A stretch of 64,000 nt of DNA from Vreelandella titanicae BH1 (GCF_000336575.1 NZ_AOPO01000002.1:496006-560005); one strand, 5' to 3'. Shown: positions 1-7,562, counted from the stretch's first letter. Made by a program: numbers and translations. Notes: generated from the letters alone by a model not told the origin.

Positions 1-41
1 CGCACAATGCAAATCCAAGTAATTCAGTGGGGTATTATGCT

Positions 42-1253
42 ATGCCAACCATCACCTCTTCCCAGCCTGCCTCCAAGCTCAAGCAACTACCGTTGCTGCG
101 TCTGGCTTTTCGGCCCTTTTTCCTGTTGGCCGCGCTGTTCAGTATTTTATCTCTACTGGTATGGCTGGGCTTTTGGCATGGCAATATTTTGCTGCGCCCT
201 TATGGCGGCCTGGTGTTCTGGCATCAGCATGAAATGTTGTTTGGTTTTGCCGCAGCAGTGATCGGAGGGTTTTTGCTTACCGCTGTACGAAACTGGACAG
301 GCTTGCCGAGCTTAAACGGCGGGCCGCTATTGGGACTGGTGGTGTTATGGCTATTGGGTAGAGTGCTGATGGCTTTTCCCATGGATTTGCCAGGATGGCT
401 GCTGCTGGCGGTTGACCTTGCATTTCTTCCAGTGGTCGCCATTACTATGGCGCGTCTGGTTATTACCGCAAAGCGTTGGCGCAACTTGATCTTTATACCT
501 GTGCTGTTGCTGTTTGCCACGGCTAACCTGGCGATGCACTTAGGGGTGATGCAGGGTGACGCCGAGCTGATCCGCCAAGCCGCCTACTTGGCCGTACTGT
601 TAATCACACTGATGATGACAGTCGTTGGCGGACGTGTGATTGCCATGTTCACTGCCAATCGTTTGGGCCGCACCAAACCTGAACCTATTGCTTTGCTCGA
701 AGGAGTGACGCTGGTGAGTACGGCTGGCGTAGTCGTGCTGCAGCTGGTCATCATGTTGGGGGTTGCCATTCCTGCTTTATTAATGGGGGGAGTGATGCTC
801 TTGGCGGCGTTGGCCAACACTGTTCGCATGGCGCGTTGGGGTGGGTTGCATAGCTGGCGTGAACCTTTACTTTGGGGGCTGCACGGCAGCTACGCCTGCA
901 TTCCGCTAGGGCTTGTCATGTGGGTCTTGGCACTCATGGGGCTGATGCGCGTTGAACTTGCCGTGCACGCCCTGACCATTGGTGGCATGGGCACCATGAT
1001 GCTGGCCATGATGGCCAGAGTTTCGCTAGGTCATACGGGCCGCCCCATACGCACTTTGCCCGGTATTGGTGTGGCGCTGGGCTTAATGCTAATAGCCGCC
1101 TTGGTGCGCTCACCCGTCTTGGCGTTATTTCCCCAGATCACCCACTGGACCTATACGCTGAGCATCATCTTCTGGTGCGTTGCCTACGCAATATTCGTCG
1201 TGCACTACACTTGGCCGTTGATGCAGGCGCGAGTCGATGATCAGGATGGCTGA
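42..1253 (+). CDS. nnrS: NnrS family haem-copper membrane protein
   Basis: A 403-residue, almost entirely hydrophobic protein with about 12 predicted membrane segments. It matches the NnrS family, which carries haem and copper and protects denitrifying bacteria against nitric oxide. A GTG at 27 in the same frame could start it five codons earlier. I prefer the ATG at 42 because GTGGGG (27-32) sits at ribosome-binding distance before it. The neighbouring nsrR gene and NsrR operator support a role in NO stress. The promoter lies outside the window, so I cannot say whether this copy is itself under NsrR. It ends at a strong hairpin facing a convergent gene. Confidence 0.9.
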   Translation: MPTITSSQPASKLKQLPLLRLAFRPFFLLAALFSILSLLVWLGFWHGNILLRPYGGLVFWHQHEMLFGFAAAVIGGFLLTAVRNWTGLPSLNGGPLLGLVVLWLLGRVLMAFPMDLPGWLLLAVDLAFLPVVAITMARLVITAKRWRNLIFIPVLLLFATANLAMHLGVMQGDAELIRQAAYLAVLLITLMMTVVGGRVIAMFTANRLGRTKPEPIALLEGVTLVSTAGVVVLQLVIMLGVAIPALLMGGVMLLAALANTVRMARWGGLHSWREPLLWGLHGSYACIPLGLVMWVLALMGLMRVELAVHALTIGGMGTMMLAMMARVSLGHTGRPIRTLPGIGVALGLMLIAALVRSPVLALFPQITHWTYTLSIIFWCVAYAIFVVHYTWPLMQARVDDQDG

Positions 1254-1268
1254 ACGAATAATAGATGG

Positions 1269-1300
1269 CGCCTGCATCCGTCCGGATGCAGGCGTATTAA
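1269..1300. terminator. Hairpin between convergent nnrS and the COG3671-like gene
   Basis: CGCCTGCATCCG (1269-1280) pairs perfectly with CGGATGCAGGCG (1283-1294). It starts 15 bases after the nnrS stop and 31 bases beyond the stop of the opposing gene. The following run is only TATTAAAA, so termination may be partial in either direction. Confidence 0.6.
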
Positions 1301-1325
1301 AACCATTGAGGTATTCAAACGCTCA

Positions 1326-1802
1326 TTAGCGATCAGCCAGGGTGACCCGGGCACCGCCAAAGGCAAGACTGCGTGGGTTAGCCACTGGACGGTTGTTGGT
1401 GAGGCGGGTAATGCCTACCCCGCAACGGCCCACCATCCAGATCAGGCAGGCTGTAAAATAGAGGTAGCCTAGAGCCCAGGGGGCTACGGCGGGTAGCCCG
1501 ATCCAGCCCAGTAGATGCCAAATGGCAGTGAACAGCACCCCGCCTAATAGCCCTAACCAAAACGTTCTAATCTGAAACTGCAAATGGGAAGCGACCCACT
1601 CCTCGGCATCGTTTCTTTTCATGTGGGCAATGAGTACCCCTATGGGGGCGGTGACCACCGCTAATACGCTACCCAGAAAGAGCATATAGACAACGATAGC
1701 CGCGCCACGCCCGCGGCTTTTCTTAAACGTATTAGAGGAAGTCGACGTTGAAGTGGCCGCGGAGTGAGATGCGGAGGGCATGGATGATGGGGAGATAGCC
1801 AT
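1326..1802 (-). CDS. COG3671-like small membrane protein, putative NsrR target
   Basis: A 158-residue protein with a serine/threonine-rich N-terminus, then about three hydrophobic segments. The motifs HLQFQIRTFWLGLL and a preceding IGVLIAHMKRNDAEEW resemble the uncharacterised membrane family COG3671/DUF4870. An ATG at 1814 is possible. The ATG at 1802 is chosen because GAGG lies six bases before it. A near-perfect NsrR operator lies 44 bases upstream, so expression is probably released by nitric oxide. It is transcribed in the same direction as nsrR, 127 bases downstream of it. Biochemical function is unknown. Its position between nnrS and nsrR suggests a part in NO or nitrite stress, which is inference. 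Confidence 0.75.
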   Translation of the reverse strand: MAISPSSMPSASHSAATSTSTSSNTFKKSRGRGAAIVVYMLFLGSVLAVVTAPIGVLIAHMKRNDAEEWVASHLQFQIRTFWLGLLGGVLFTAIWHLLGWIGLPAVAPWALGYLYFTACLIWMVGRCGVGITRLTNNRPVANPRSLAFGGARVTLADR

Positions 1803-1845
1803 AGAAAACCTCATTCGGCAAAGTGGGAATCATTAATAGCGCGTT

Positions 1846-1868
1846 AAAATGCATTTTTAATGCATTTA
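1846..1868 (-). promoter_or_regulatory. NsrR operator
   Basis: The inverted pair AAAATGCATTT (1846-1856) and TAATGCATTTA (1858-1868) is separated by one base. This is the 11-1-11 layout of the gammaproteobacterial NsrR site, consensus AAGATGYATTT and its complement. It lies upstream of the 158-residue membrane protein gene on the minus strand, and a regulator with NsrR cysteines is encoded next door. Both facts support the call. Confidence 0.85.
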
Positions 1869-1929
1869 TTGTAGAGCAACTATGCAGAATTTCCTTAGCT
1901 GAAATTAATAGGGTTGTTTCTAGTGATCG

Positions 1930-2376
1930 TCAGACATTGACGGTGGGGATACGCATTAGTCCTGCCAACTGCGGGTAACGATTGGACAACACATCTGCCA
2001 AAGTATAGCGGTCAAGCACCTCCAGAAACGCTGACAAGGCTTCGTTTAGAATGGGCTGGAGCCGACACGAGGGAGTAATGATGCAGTTGTTATCGCTATG
2101 AAAGCACTCGACTAGCTCCATGCCATGTTCCATTTCGCGCACGAGTTTACCCAGCACGATAGTAGCGGGGTCTCGCGTGAGCAATAGGCCACCGTTCTTG
2201 CCCCGAATAGCGGTAACGTAGTTCTTCTGGCTAAGCTCCTGAACGACTTTCATCAGGTGATTGCGAGAAATATCAAAGGTCTCTGCGATCTCATTGATAG
2301 TAGAACGCTCTTCGCCTTTCACGGCGAGGAAGATCAACACGCGTATTGAATAATCGGTGAATCGAGTGAGATGCAT
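1930..2376 (-). CDS. nsrR: Nitric oxide-sensing Rrf2-family repressor NsrR
   Basis: A 148-residue Rrf2 protein. The N-terminus MHLTRFTDYSIRVLIFLAV is the usual NsrR opening, so I use the ATG at 2376 rather than an in-frame start 24 codons earlier. A winged helix-turn-helix occupies residues 2-70. Three cysteines at 91, 98 and 104 (CFHSDNNC, then ITPSC) match the iron-sulphur ligands of NsrR. In this family NO destroys the [2Fe-2S] or [4Fe-4S] cluster and releases DNA. The NsrR operator 60 bases downstream of its stop is the obvious target. An Anr-like box lies 95 bases upstream of the start. Confidence 0.92.
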   Translation of the reverse strand: MHLTRFTDYSIRVLIFLAVKGEERSTINEIAETFDISRNHLMKVVQELSQKNYVTAIRGKNGGLLLTRDPATIVLGKLVREMEHGMELVECFHSDNNCIITPSCRLQPILNEALSAFLEVLDRYTLADVLSNRYPQLAGLMRIPTVNV

Positions 2377-2470
2377 GGAGTGTGCTTTGCTCCGAGAGTA
2401 ATCCAACTGTAAAAGAAACATGTTGTATGAACGTTCAGTAAGTTGCAATCAGAACATGGGGGTACTAATG

Positions 2471-2484
2471 CTGACCTGAGTCAA
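2471..2484 (-). promoter_or_regulatory. Candidate Anr/FNR box upstream of nsrR
   Basis: CTGAC-CTGA-GTCAA matches the TTGAY-N4-RTCAA consensus at 9 of 10 defined positions. It lies in the 119-base gap between the nrdG stop and the nsrR start. The base run at the expected -10 position is poor, so activation of nsrR from here is less secure than at nrdD or hemN. Confidence 0.5.
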
Positions 2485-2495
2485 GAAGGAAAGCG

Positions 2496-3245
2496 TTATT
2501 GCCTTAGCTCAAGCTGGTCAAAGTACGGTTTCAAACGGCTTACCAGCGCATTCATCTGAGCTGTAGATGGAGTATTGGCAACTGGCTGAGAATAGGTGGG
2601 ATCGAAGCATTGCTCGCTGCGGGCCACCTGCAGCGCATAGTGGCGTACCCCACAGTCGGCAAGACTCAGTGCCAGGCGTTCCACATCGGTAAGCTGAAAA
2701 TCTTTCCAGTGAATGGTGGTACGGCACTCGAAATTGAGTCCGCTGTCGAGCAAAGCCTCCAAGCTACGGGCATGCAACTGCCAGATGCCGGGACGGCCGC
2801 AGATGCGGTCAAACTCTTTTCCGCGTCCTTTTACATCCAGCCCCACCCAGTCAAGGTGCGGTAATAGCTGGGTGAGGCGGTCAGGATAAGGGCCGGCGGT
2901 ATGTAGTCCCACCTTAAAGCCCAATGCTTTCACTTCCTTTACTGCATCGGACAAACCGGCATTCAGGGTGGGCTCACCACCGCTGAAAACCACCGCTTCC
3001 AGCAGGCCTTGCCTGGTGCTCAGGAATTCCCGTATCGCTTGCCACTCCTGGGGTTCACCTCGGCGCGACGGGATCATGTTGGGATTGTGGCAGTAGCCGC
3101 AGCGTAGCGGGCAGCCTTGGAGAAAGACAACACACGCCAGATGATCGGGATAATCCAGTGTGGTCATGGGCACAAGGCCGGCAGTCGGCAGCCGAACCGA
3201 AGATAATTTAGTTGTGATGTCGTCAAGTGTCGTCTGCATAGCCAT
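2496..3245 (-). CDS. nrdG: Anaerobic ribonucleotide reductase activase (radical SAM)
   Basis: A 249-residue radical SAM protein. It generates the glycyl radical on class III ribonucleotide reductase using S-adenosylmethionine and a [4Fe-4S] cluster. The cluster motif is CPLRCGYC, with cysteines at 45, 49 and 52. FSGGEPTLN is the SAM-contact GGEP motif. This length and the split partner gene point to the longer activase type rather than the short E. coli NrdG. GGGGGA about nine bases ahead supports the ATG at 3245. It follows the glycyl-radical peptide gene by 70 bases and is probably cotranscribed with nrdD. Confidence 0.9.
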   Translation of the reverse strand: MAMQTTLDDITTKLSSVRLPTAGLVPMTTLDYPDHLACVVFLQGCPLRCGYCHNPNMIPSRRGEPQEWQAIREFLSTRQGLLEAVVFSGGEPTLNAGLSDAVKEVKALGFKVGLHTAGPYPDRLTQLLPHLDWVGLDVKGRGKEFDRICGRPGIWQLHARSLEALLDSGLNFECRTTIHWKDFQLTDVERLALSLADCGVRHYALQVARSEQCFDPTYSQPVANTPSTAQMNALVSRLKPYFDQLELRQ

Positions 3246-3315
3246 AGTGATATCCCCCTGCTGGGGCGCCTGTAGCCAGACCCCCCAGCTGTCGTTAGAG
3301 AAAAGTGAGGGCTAG

Positions 3316-3480
3316 CTACCGAGAGGCGGCGGCTTCAGTAAAATGGCGTCGCTCCTGGTGTTCGGCACGTTTGCCGATATTGAACTGACTTACCGGGCGG
3401 TGGTAGCCCATGACGCGGGTCCAGACTTCGCAGCGCTGGCGCTGCTCAGTGGGCAAGCTAGCATATTGAGAGGTTTGCAT
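3316..3480 (-). CDS. Separately encoded glycyl-radical C-terminal segment of NrdD
   Basis: A 54-residue peptide. RCEVWTRVMGYHRPVSQFN (residues 16-34) and the following IGKRAEHQERRHF match the extreme C-terminus of class III ribonucleotide reductases. The radical-bearing glycine is Gly25 in RVMGY. It lies in the -1 frame relative to nrdD and begins 44 bases after the nrdD stop. AAGGAA sits about nine bases before its own ATG, so it looks independently translated. The open frame continues upstream to 3582, but that part overlaps nrdD and reads as noise. Either the reductase works as two polypeptides or a whole gene has been split; the good ribosome-binding site favours the first. Confidence 0.8.
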   Translation of the reverse strand: MQTSQYASLPTEQRQRCEVWTRVMGYHRPVSQFNIGKRAEHQERRHFTEAAASR

Positions 3481-3524
3481 TAGCGTGTTCCTTAAACGAG
3501 TTGAGAAAAAGTGAGGCAAATGCC

Positions 3525-5267
3525 TCAAGCCGTGGCGGCGTCGATTGCGCTCGCCGTTTTTGCCCAAAGTGCTTCGTCGCACTTGGGGCAGAACTCATGT
3601 TCACCCGACAGGTAGCCATGCACCGGGCAGATCGAAAAGGTGGGTGTGACTGTGAGGTAGGGTAAGCGAAAGTGAGAGAGCGCCGTTTTAACCAGCTTGC
3701 GACAGGCGGTGGCCGAGGTAATCCGTTCGCGCATATAGAGATGCAATACCGTGCCACCGGTATAGCGAGTCTGTAAGGGGTCTTGATGGCTCAGTGCCTC
3801 AAAGGGATCATCGGTATGATCCACCGGCAATTGGCTGGAATTGGTGTAGTAGGGCGCCTCGGGTGTACCGGCCTGAAGAATGTCAGGAAAGCGAGTCAGA
3901 TCCTCCCGGGCAAAGCGGTGAGTGGTGCCCTCTGCAGGAGTAGCTTCAAGGTTATACATATGGCCGGTCTGTTCTTGAAATTCGCGCATCCGCTCCCGGA
4001 CGTGGTCAAGAAGATCCAGCGCCAGCTGCAGCCCTTGGGCGTCGGCTATATCGCAGCGATCCCCAGTAAAGTTGCGCACCATTTCGTTAAGCCCATTCAC
4101 ACCCAGAGTAGAGAAATGATTACGTAACGTGCCCAGGTAGCGCTGGGTAAAGGGGTAGAGCCCCTGATCCATTAGTTGCTGAATGCGCTCGCGCTTGAGT
4201 TCGAGGCTATCGCGCCCGAGCGACAGTAGGCGATCCAGCTCGCTGAACAGCCCGGCCCGGTCGCCGGCAAAGCGGTAACCCAGCCGGGCGCAGTTGATCG
4301 TCACTACTCCCAACGATCCGGTTTGCTCCGCGCTGCCGAACAGACCGTTGCCGCGTTTGAGCAGTTCACTTAAATCAAGCTGCAGGCGGCAGCACATGGA
4401 GCGCACCATGTGGGGTTCCAGATCCGAATTTAGAAAGTTTTGAAAGTAGGGCAGGCCGTACTTGGCGGTCAGTGCGAAGAGCCGCTCGGCGTTGTCGCTT
4501 TCCCAGTCGAAATCATGGGTGATGTTATAAGTGGGTATCGGGAAGGTGAACACACGCCCGTGGCGATCCCCGGCCTCCATCACTTCCAAATAGGCCCGGT
4601 TGATTAAGTCCATTTCAACCTGTAGTTCGCCGTAACTGAACGGCTGCTCCTCTCCACCGATAACCGGTGCCTGTTGGCGCAAGTCGTCGGGGCAAACCCA
4701 GTCGAAGGTTAGGTTGGTGAAGGGCGTCTGACTACCCCAGCGCGAAGGTACATTGAGATTGTAGATGAATTCCTGAAGCGCCTGCTTAACCTGCGCGTAG
4801 GTCAGGCCGTCCTTGCGTACGTAGGGTGCCAGATAGGTATCGAAAGAGCTGAAGGCTTGTGCCCCGGCCCACTCGTTCTGCAAGGTGCCAAGAAAATTAA
4901 CCATTTGCCCGAGGGCACTTGAAAGGTGGCGGGGCGGGTGGCTTTCCGCCCGTCCCGGCACCCCATTGAATCCCTCTAAAAGCAAAGTACGTAGCGACCA
5001 GCCGGCGCAATAGCCGCACAGCATATCCAGGTCGTGAATATGCAAATCACCTTCCCTATGAGCTTCCCCCACGGCGTGGGGGTAAATCTCATCGAGCCAG
5101 TAGTTGGCTATCAACTTGCCTGAGACGTTGAGGATTAAACCGCCCAATGAATACCCCTGGTTGGCATTGGCGTGAACACGCCAGTCGGCGCGTTGGAGGT
5201 ACTCATTGACCGTCGAGGCGACGTCAATATGATGCTTTGCTACCTGAACGCTTGTGGAGCTTTTCAC
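3525..5267 (-). CDS. nrdD: Anaerobic (class III) ribonucleoside-triphosphate reductase, large part
   Basis: A 580-residue protein that reduces ribonucleoside triphosphates to dNTPs without oxygen. The active-site cysteine contexts are visible (MLCGYCAGWS and MVRSMCCRLQ). A zinc-site ending follows at residues 547-563: CPVH, then CPKC. The frame stops 17 residues after the last zinc cysteine, before the glycyl-radical loop, which is encoded by the next small gene. The usual N-terminal ATP-cone is absent, so dATP inhibition may be missing. GTG at 5276 is possible; GTG at 5267 is preferred because AGGTGA lies five bases before it. An Anr box and paired NrdR-like boxes lie upstream. Confidence 0.88.
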   Translation of the reverse strand: MKSSTSVQVAKHHIDVASTVNEYLQRADWRVHANANQGYSLGGLILNVSGKLIANYWLDEIYPHAVGEAHREGDLHIHDLDMLCGYCAGWSLRTLLLEGFNGVPGRAESHPPRHLSSALGQMVNFLGTLQNEWAGAQAFSSFDTYLAPYVRKDGLTYAQVKQALQEFIYNLNVPSRWGSQTPFTNLTFDWVCPDDLRQQAPVIGGEEQPFSYGELQVEMDLINRAYLEVMEAGDRHGRVFTFPIPTYNITHDFDWESDNAERLFALTAKYGLPYFQNFLNSDLEPHMVRSMCCRLQLDLSELLKRGNGLFGSAEQTGSLGVVTINCARLGYRFAGDRAGLFSELDRLLSLGRDSLELKRERIQQLMDQGLYPFTQRYLGTLRNHFSTLGVNGLNEMVRNFTGDRCDIADAQGLQLALDLLDHVRERMREFQEQTGHMYNLEATPAEGTTHRFAREDLTRFPDILQAGTPEAPYYTNSSQLPVDHTDDPFEALSHQDPLQTRYTGGTVLHLYMRERITSATACRKLVKTALSHFRLPYLTVTPTFSICPVHGYLSGEHEFCPKCDEALWAKTASAIDAATA

Positions 5268-5273
5268 CCAATT

Positions 5274-5320
5274 CACCTATATATGCTAGATTTAATAAAA
5301 ATAAATACTATATGTGGTGT
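5274..5320 (-). promoter_or_regulatory. Candidate NrdR box pair at the nrdD promoter
   Basis: On the minus strand ACACCACATATAGTAT (5305-5320) matches the NrdR box acaCwAtATaTwGtgt at 13 of 16 positions. A second, weaker site at 5274-5289 keeps the eight-base core ATATATAG and abuts the start codon. The centres are 31 bases apart, the usual spacing of NrdR box pairs. NrdR is the dATP/ATP-sensing repressor of ribonucleotide reductase genes; its own gene is not in this window. Confidence 0.55.
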
Positions 5321-5351
5321 TGAAGGGTAAGCGTTCAGGATTTTGCAATAA

Positions 5352-5365
5352 ATGATCCAGGTCAA
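5352..5365 (-). promoter_or_regulatory. Anr/FNR box upstream of nrdD
   Basis: On the minus strand this reads TTGAC-CTGG-ATCAT, matching TTGAY-N4-RTCAA at 9 of 10 positions. With the centre at 5358.5 a class II promoter would start near 5317, and a TACCCT -10-like hexamer lies at 5324-5329. This fits oxygen-controlled expression of nrdD and nrdG. Confidence 0.7.
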
Positions 5366-5413
5366 AAATGGTGGGGAAAAATAGTAAGGCGTGGTGGCGC
5401 CTAGGCTATGGCT

Positions 5414-6361
5414 TTAGCCAATCATCGTGCGGGTGTTATCCATACCCGGTCGGCCATACCAGTAACCGTCGCAGATTTCAGCATCCACCAGCGCCAAAGG
5501 ATCGGGCGTAGCTAACCTGCCGTGGCGGGCCTGGTCGAAAGCCGTGACCACCTCGGCCATGCCTTCCGCCCGTGGGCTGAGACGCGCCACTGATACCCCC
5601 ATATCCGCCATGCACGTCAGTTCATGGCGCAGATCCTGGCAGGCGCTGGAAAGGGTTTGAATACCGTTCAGGGTAAAAACATCCCGGGACTCTTGTGAAC
5701 GTAGCACCAAGCCTTCGGGGTATTTTTGGCAGACGAACTTGCAGCGGTCTTTGGGTGTTTGGTGACGCCGGGCGGTAAAACAGCGTGACGACCAGGCCAA
5801 GGGGAGATGCCCGTAGGCGAATACTTCGCATGGGTGGGGAACGCCTGCCTGGTGGCAATCGTTAATAAGCTTGGCTAAGTCTTGCTGTGACATTTCCACC
5901 GGGGCTTGCCAACGCCGCATGCCGGCACGGGCCATAACGCCCAGTGTCGCCGGGTTGTAGAGGTTGAGCGCAGCACCGGCGATAAACGGCAGTCCGGCAC
6001 TGGAGAGGCGCTGCAGGGCACTTTGGTCATTGGCCTCGACGATAAAATCACCGTTGTCACACAGCTTGCGCAAGTCACGCAAGTCGGCTTCGGACTCGAT
6101 CAAGGTCTGGCTGGCGAGTACCACCTGCTTGCCCGCCTGGGTGAGCTCGCGCCCAATGCCTAGCCAGTCGTCCAGTTTCATATCGCGGCGCCGCGAGCAG
6201 ACGGTTTCGCCCAGGGTTATAATCTCTACCGGCCAGTCGGCCGCCTCGCGGTAGAAGTCGGCGTAGCGTTGCCGAGTCCAGTAAAAAAGCACCGGCCCGA
6301 GGGAGAGTTGCAGAGGGCCGGTTGATAAGGTCGGTGATAGGGGAGGTGTAGTGTTCGGCAT
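5414..6361 (-). CDS. ubiV: Oxygen-independent ubiquinone hydroxylation protein UbiV (U32 family)
   Basis: A 315-residue U32-family protein. With UbiU it supports the hydroxylation steps of ubiquinone synthesis without oxygen. Four cysteines at 55, 194, 207 and 211 have the spacing of the [4Fe-4S] ligands of E. coli UbiV (39, 180, 193, 197); the contexts are GETVCSRRR, SSRCFTARR and DRCKFVC. A TAGGAG ribosome-binding site precedes the ATG, which comes nine bases after the ubiU stop, so the two are one operon. ubiT, which often accompanies them, is not adjacent. Annotation as a peptidase, common for U32 proteins, would be misleading. Confidence 0.92.
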   Translation of the reverse strand: MPNTTPPLSPTLSTGPLQLSLGPVLFYWTRQRYADFYREAADWPVEIITLGETVCSRRRDMKLDDWLGIGRELTQAGKQVVLASQTLIESEADLRDLRKLCDNGDFIVEANDQSALQRLSSAGLPFIAGAALNLYNPATLGVMARAGMRRWQAPVEMSQQDLAKLINDCHQAGVPHPCEVFAYGHLPLAWSSRCFTARRHQTPKDRCKFVCQKYPEGLVLRSQESRDVFTLNGIQTLSSACQDLRHELTCMADMGVSVARLSPRAEGMAEVVTAFDQARHGRLATPDPLALVDAEICDGYWYGRPGMDNTRTMIG

Positions 6362-6370
6362 AGTAGGCTC

Positions 6371-7366
6371 CTATTTCCAGCGGCGCTCGTAGGCGCCTAG
6401 GGTAGTGATGGCACCTTCGGAAAGCTCGGCAAGGCCTGCCATCCAGGCGGGTTCTGGATCAAAGCGCTCAGGCTGAGCCTCTAGGCGGTTGAGCGCCTGA
6501 CGCCAGATCCCGGCCACTTTAGAGACATAGGCGGGGCTGCGCTGACGACCTTCAATTTTGACGGCGCTAATACCCAGGTCGCGTAGTTCCGGCAATAGCT
6601 CCAGAGTATTGAGGCTGGTGGGTTCCTCAATGGCGTGATAGGTCTCGCCCGTTACCTCGAAGCGACCCTTGCATAGGGTGGGGTAGCCTGCGCGCTCGCC
6701 TTCGGCGTAGCGGTCGATAAGAACATTGTTAAGGCGTGACTCTAAGCCCTCAGGCGTTTCTTCCCAGCGGACATGAGCCGCTGGCGAGCAGACGCCCCGG
6801 GTATTGGGCGATTCGCCGGTCAGGTAGGAGGAGAGATAGCAGCGTCCTTCGGCCATGATGCACAGGCTGCCGAAAGCGAACACCTCCAGTTCTACCGGTG
6901 TTTGCTTGGCCAGGTCGCGTACCTGAGTGATTGACAGCACCCGTGGAAGTACGGCGCGCTTGATGCCGAAATGCTGGTGGTAAAAGCGTAGCGCTTCATG
7001 GCTGGTCGCCGAACCCTGCACTGAAAGGTGCCGCGAGATCTCGGGGTGATGGCGAGTCGCGTAGTCGAGCAGTCCCATATCGGCGAGAATCAGCGCATCC
7101 ACGCCCAGTTCGGCGGCCTGATCCACGGCCCGAGTCCAGTGTTCCCAGCCATCGGGCTGGGGATAGGTATTAATGGCGCAAAAAACGCGTTTGCCATGTC
7201 GGTGGGCGTAATCGATCCCCTCGCGGGCACGTTTGTCGGTAAAGTTTAGCCCGGCGAATTGCCGTGCGTTGGTGATGTTCTGGAAGCCAAAATAGATGGC
7301 GTCGGCACCTTCATCTACAGCGCGCTTTAGGGCGGGCAGGTTGCCAGCGGGACATACAAGCTCCAT
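6371..7366 (-). CDS. ubiU: Oxygen-independent ubiquinone hydroxylation protein UbiU (U32 family)
   Basis: A 331-residue U32-family protein opening with MELVCPAGNLPALKRAVD. Cysteines 169, 176, 193 and 232 fall at exactly the positions of the [4Fe-4S] ligands of E. coli UbiU. It forms a complex with UbiV that hydroxylates the quinone ring under anoxia. It is the first gene of ubiUV, transcribed away from hemN. A shared Anr box lies 59 bases upstream, with a TAAAAT -10 element at 7397-7402, exactly where a class II promoter needs it. Confidence 0.93.
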   Translation of the reverse strand: MELVCPAGNLPALKRAVDEGADAIYFGFQNITNARQFAGLNFTDKRAREGIDYAHRHGKRVFCAINTYPQPDGWEHWTRAVDQAAELGVDALILADMGLLDYATRHHPEISRHLSVQGSATSHEALRFYHQHFGIKRAVLPRVLSITQVRDLAKQTPVELEVFAFGSLCIMAEGRCYLSSYLTGESPNTRGVCSPAAHVRWEETPEGLESRLNNVLIDRYAEGERAGYPTLCKGRFEVTGETYHAIEEPTSLNTLELLPELRDLGISAVKIEGRQRSPAYVSKVAGIWRQALNRLEAQPERFDPEPAWMAGLAELSEGAITTLGAYERRWK

Positions 7367-7396
7367 AGCGAGACTCCTTGCGGGGAAAGTCCGAGC

Positions 7397-7466
7397 ATTT
7401 TAGTCACCTATTTTTTGTCGGCTTTTGACACAGGTCATATCGGGGTGGCTTTCAAAAGAGGATAAC
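7397..7466. promoter_or_regulatory. Divergent ubiU/hemN promoter with one Anr/FNR box
   Basis: The box TTGAC-ACAG-GTCAT (7425-7438) matches TTGAY-N4-RTCAA at 9 of 10 positions. Its centre is 7431.5. Toward ubiU a TAAAAT -10 lies at 7402-7397 on the minus strand. Toward hemN a GATAAC -10 lies at 7461-7466. Both are placed for a start about 41.5 bases from the box centre, the class II geometry. One regulator dimer may therefore serve both directions. Confidence 0.7.
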
Positions 7467-7562
7467 GCTGCAGAGGAGGCAAGCTGGATGCAGGCAGTTT
7501 TTAAAACGTATATTGTATGAATATTAACCAATGCTTGCTGCACCCACTTCCAGAGTTCCATT

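Noticed and set aside
3525-3600. Programmed -1 frameshift joining nrdD to the glycyl-radical peptide
   Set aside because: The only A-run in the overlap (GGCAAAAACGG) has five A bases and does not form a heptamer of the X XXY YYZ type in the right phase. The small gene also has its own good ribosome-binding site.
5414-7366. Calling the two U32 proteins collagenase-like peptidases
   Set aside because: The four cysteines in each match the iron-sulphur ligands of UbiV and UbiU, and the anaerobic context supports the quinone role.
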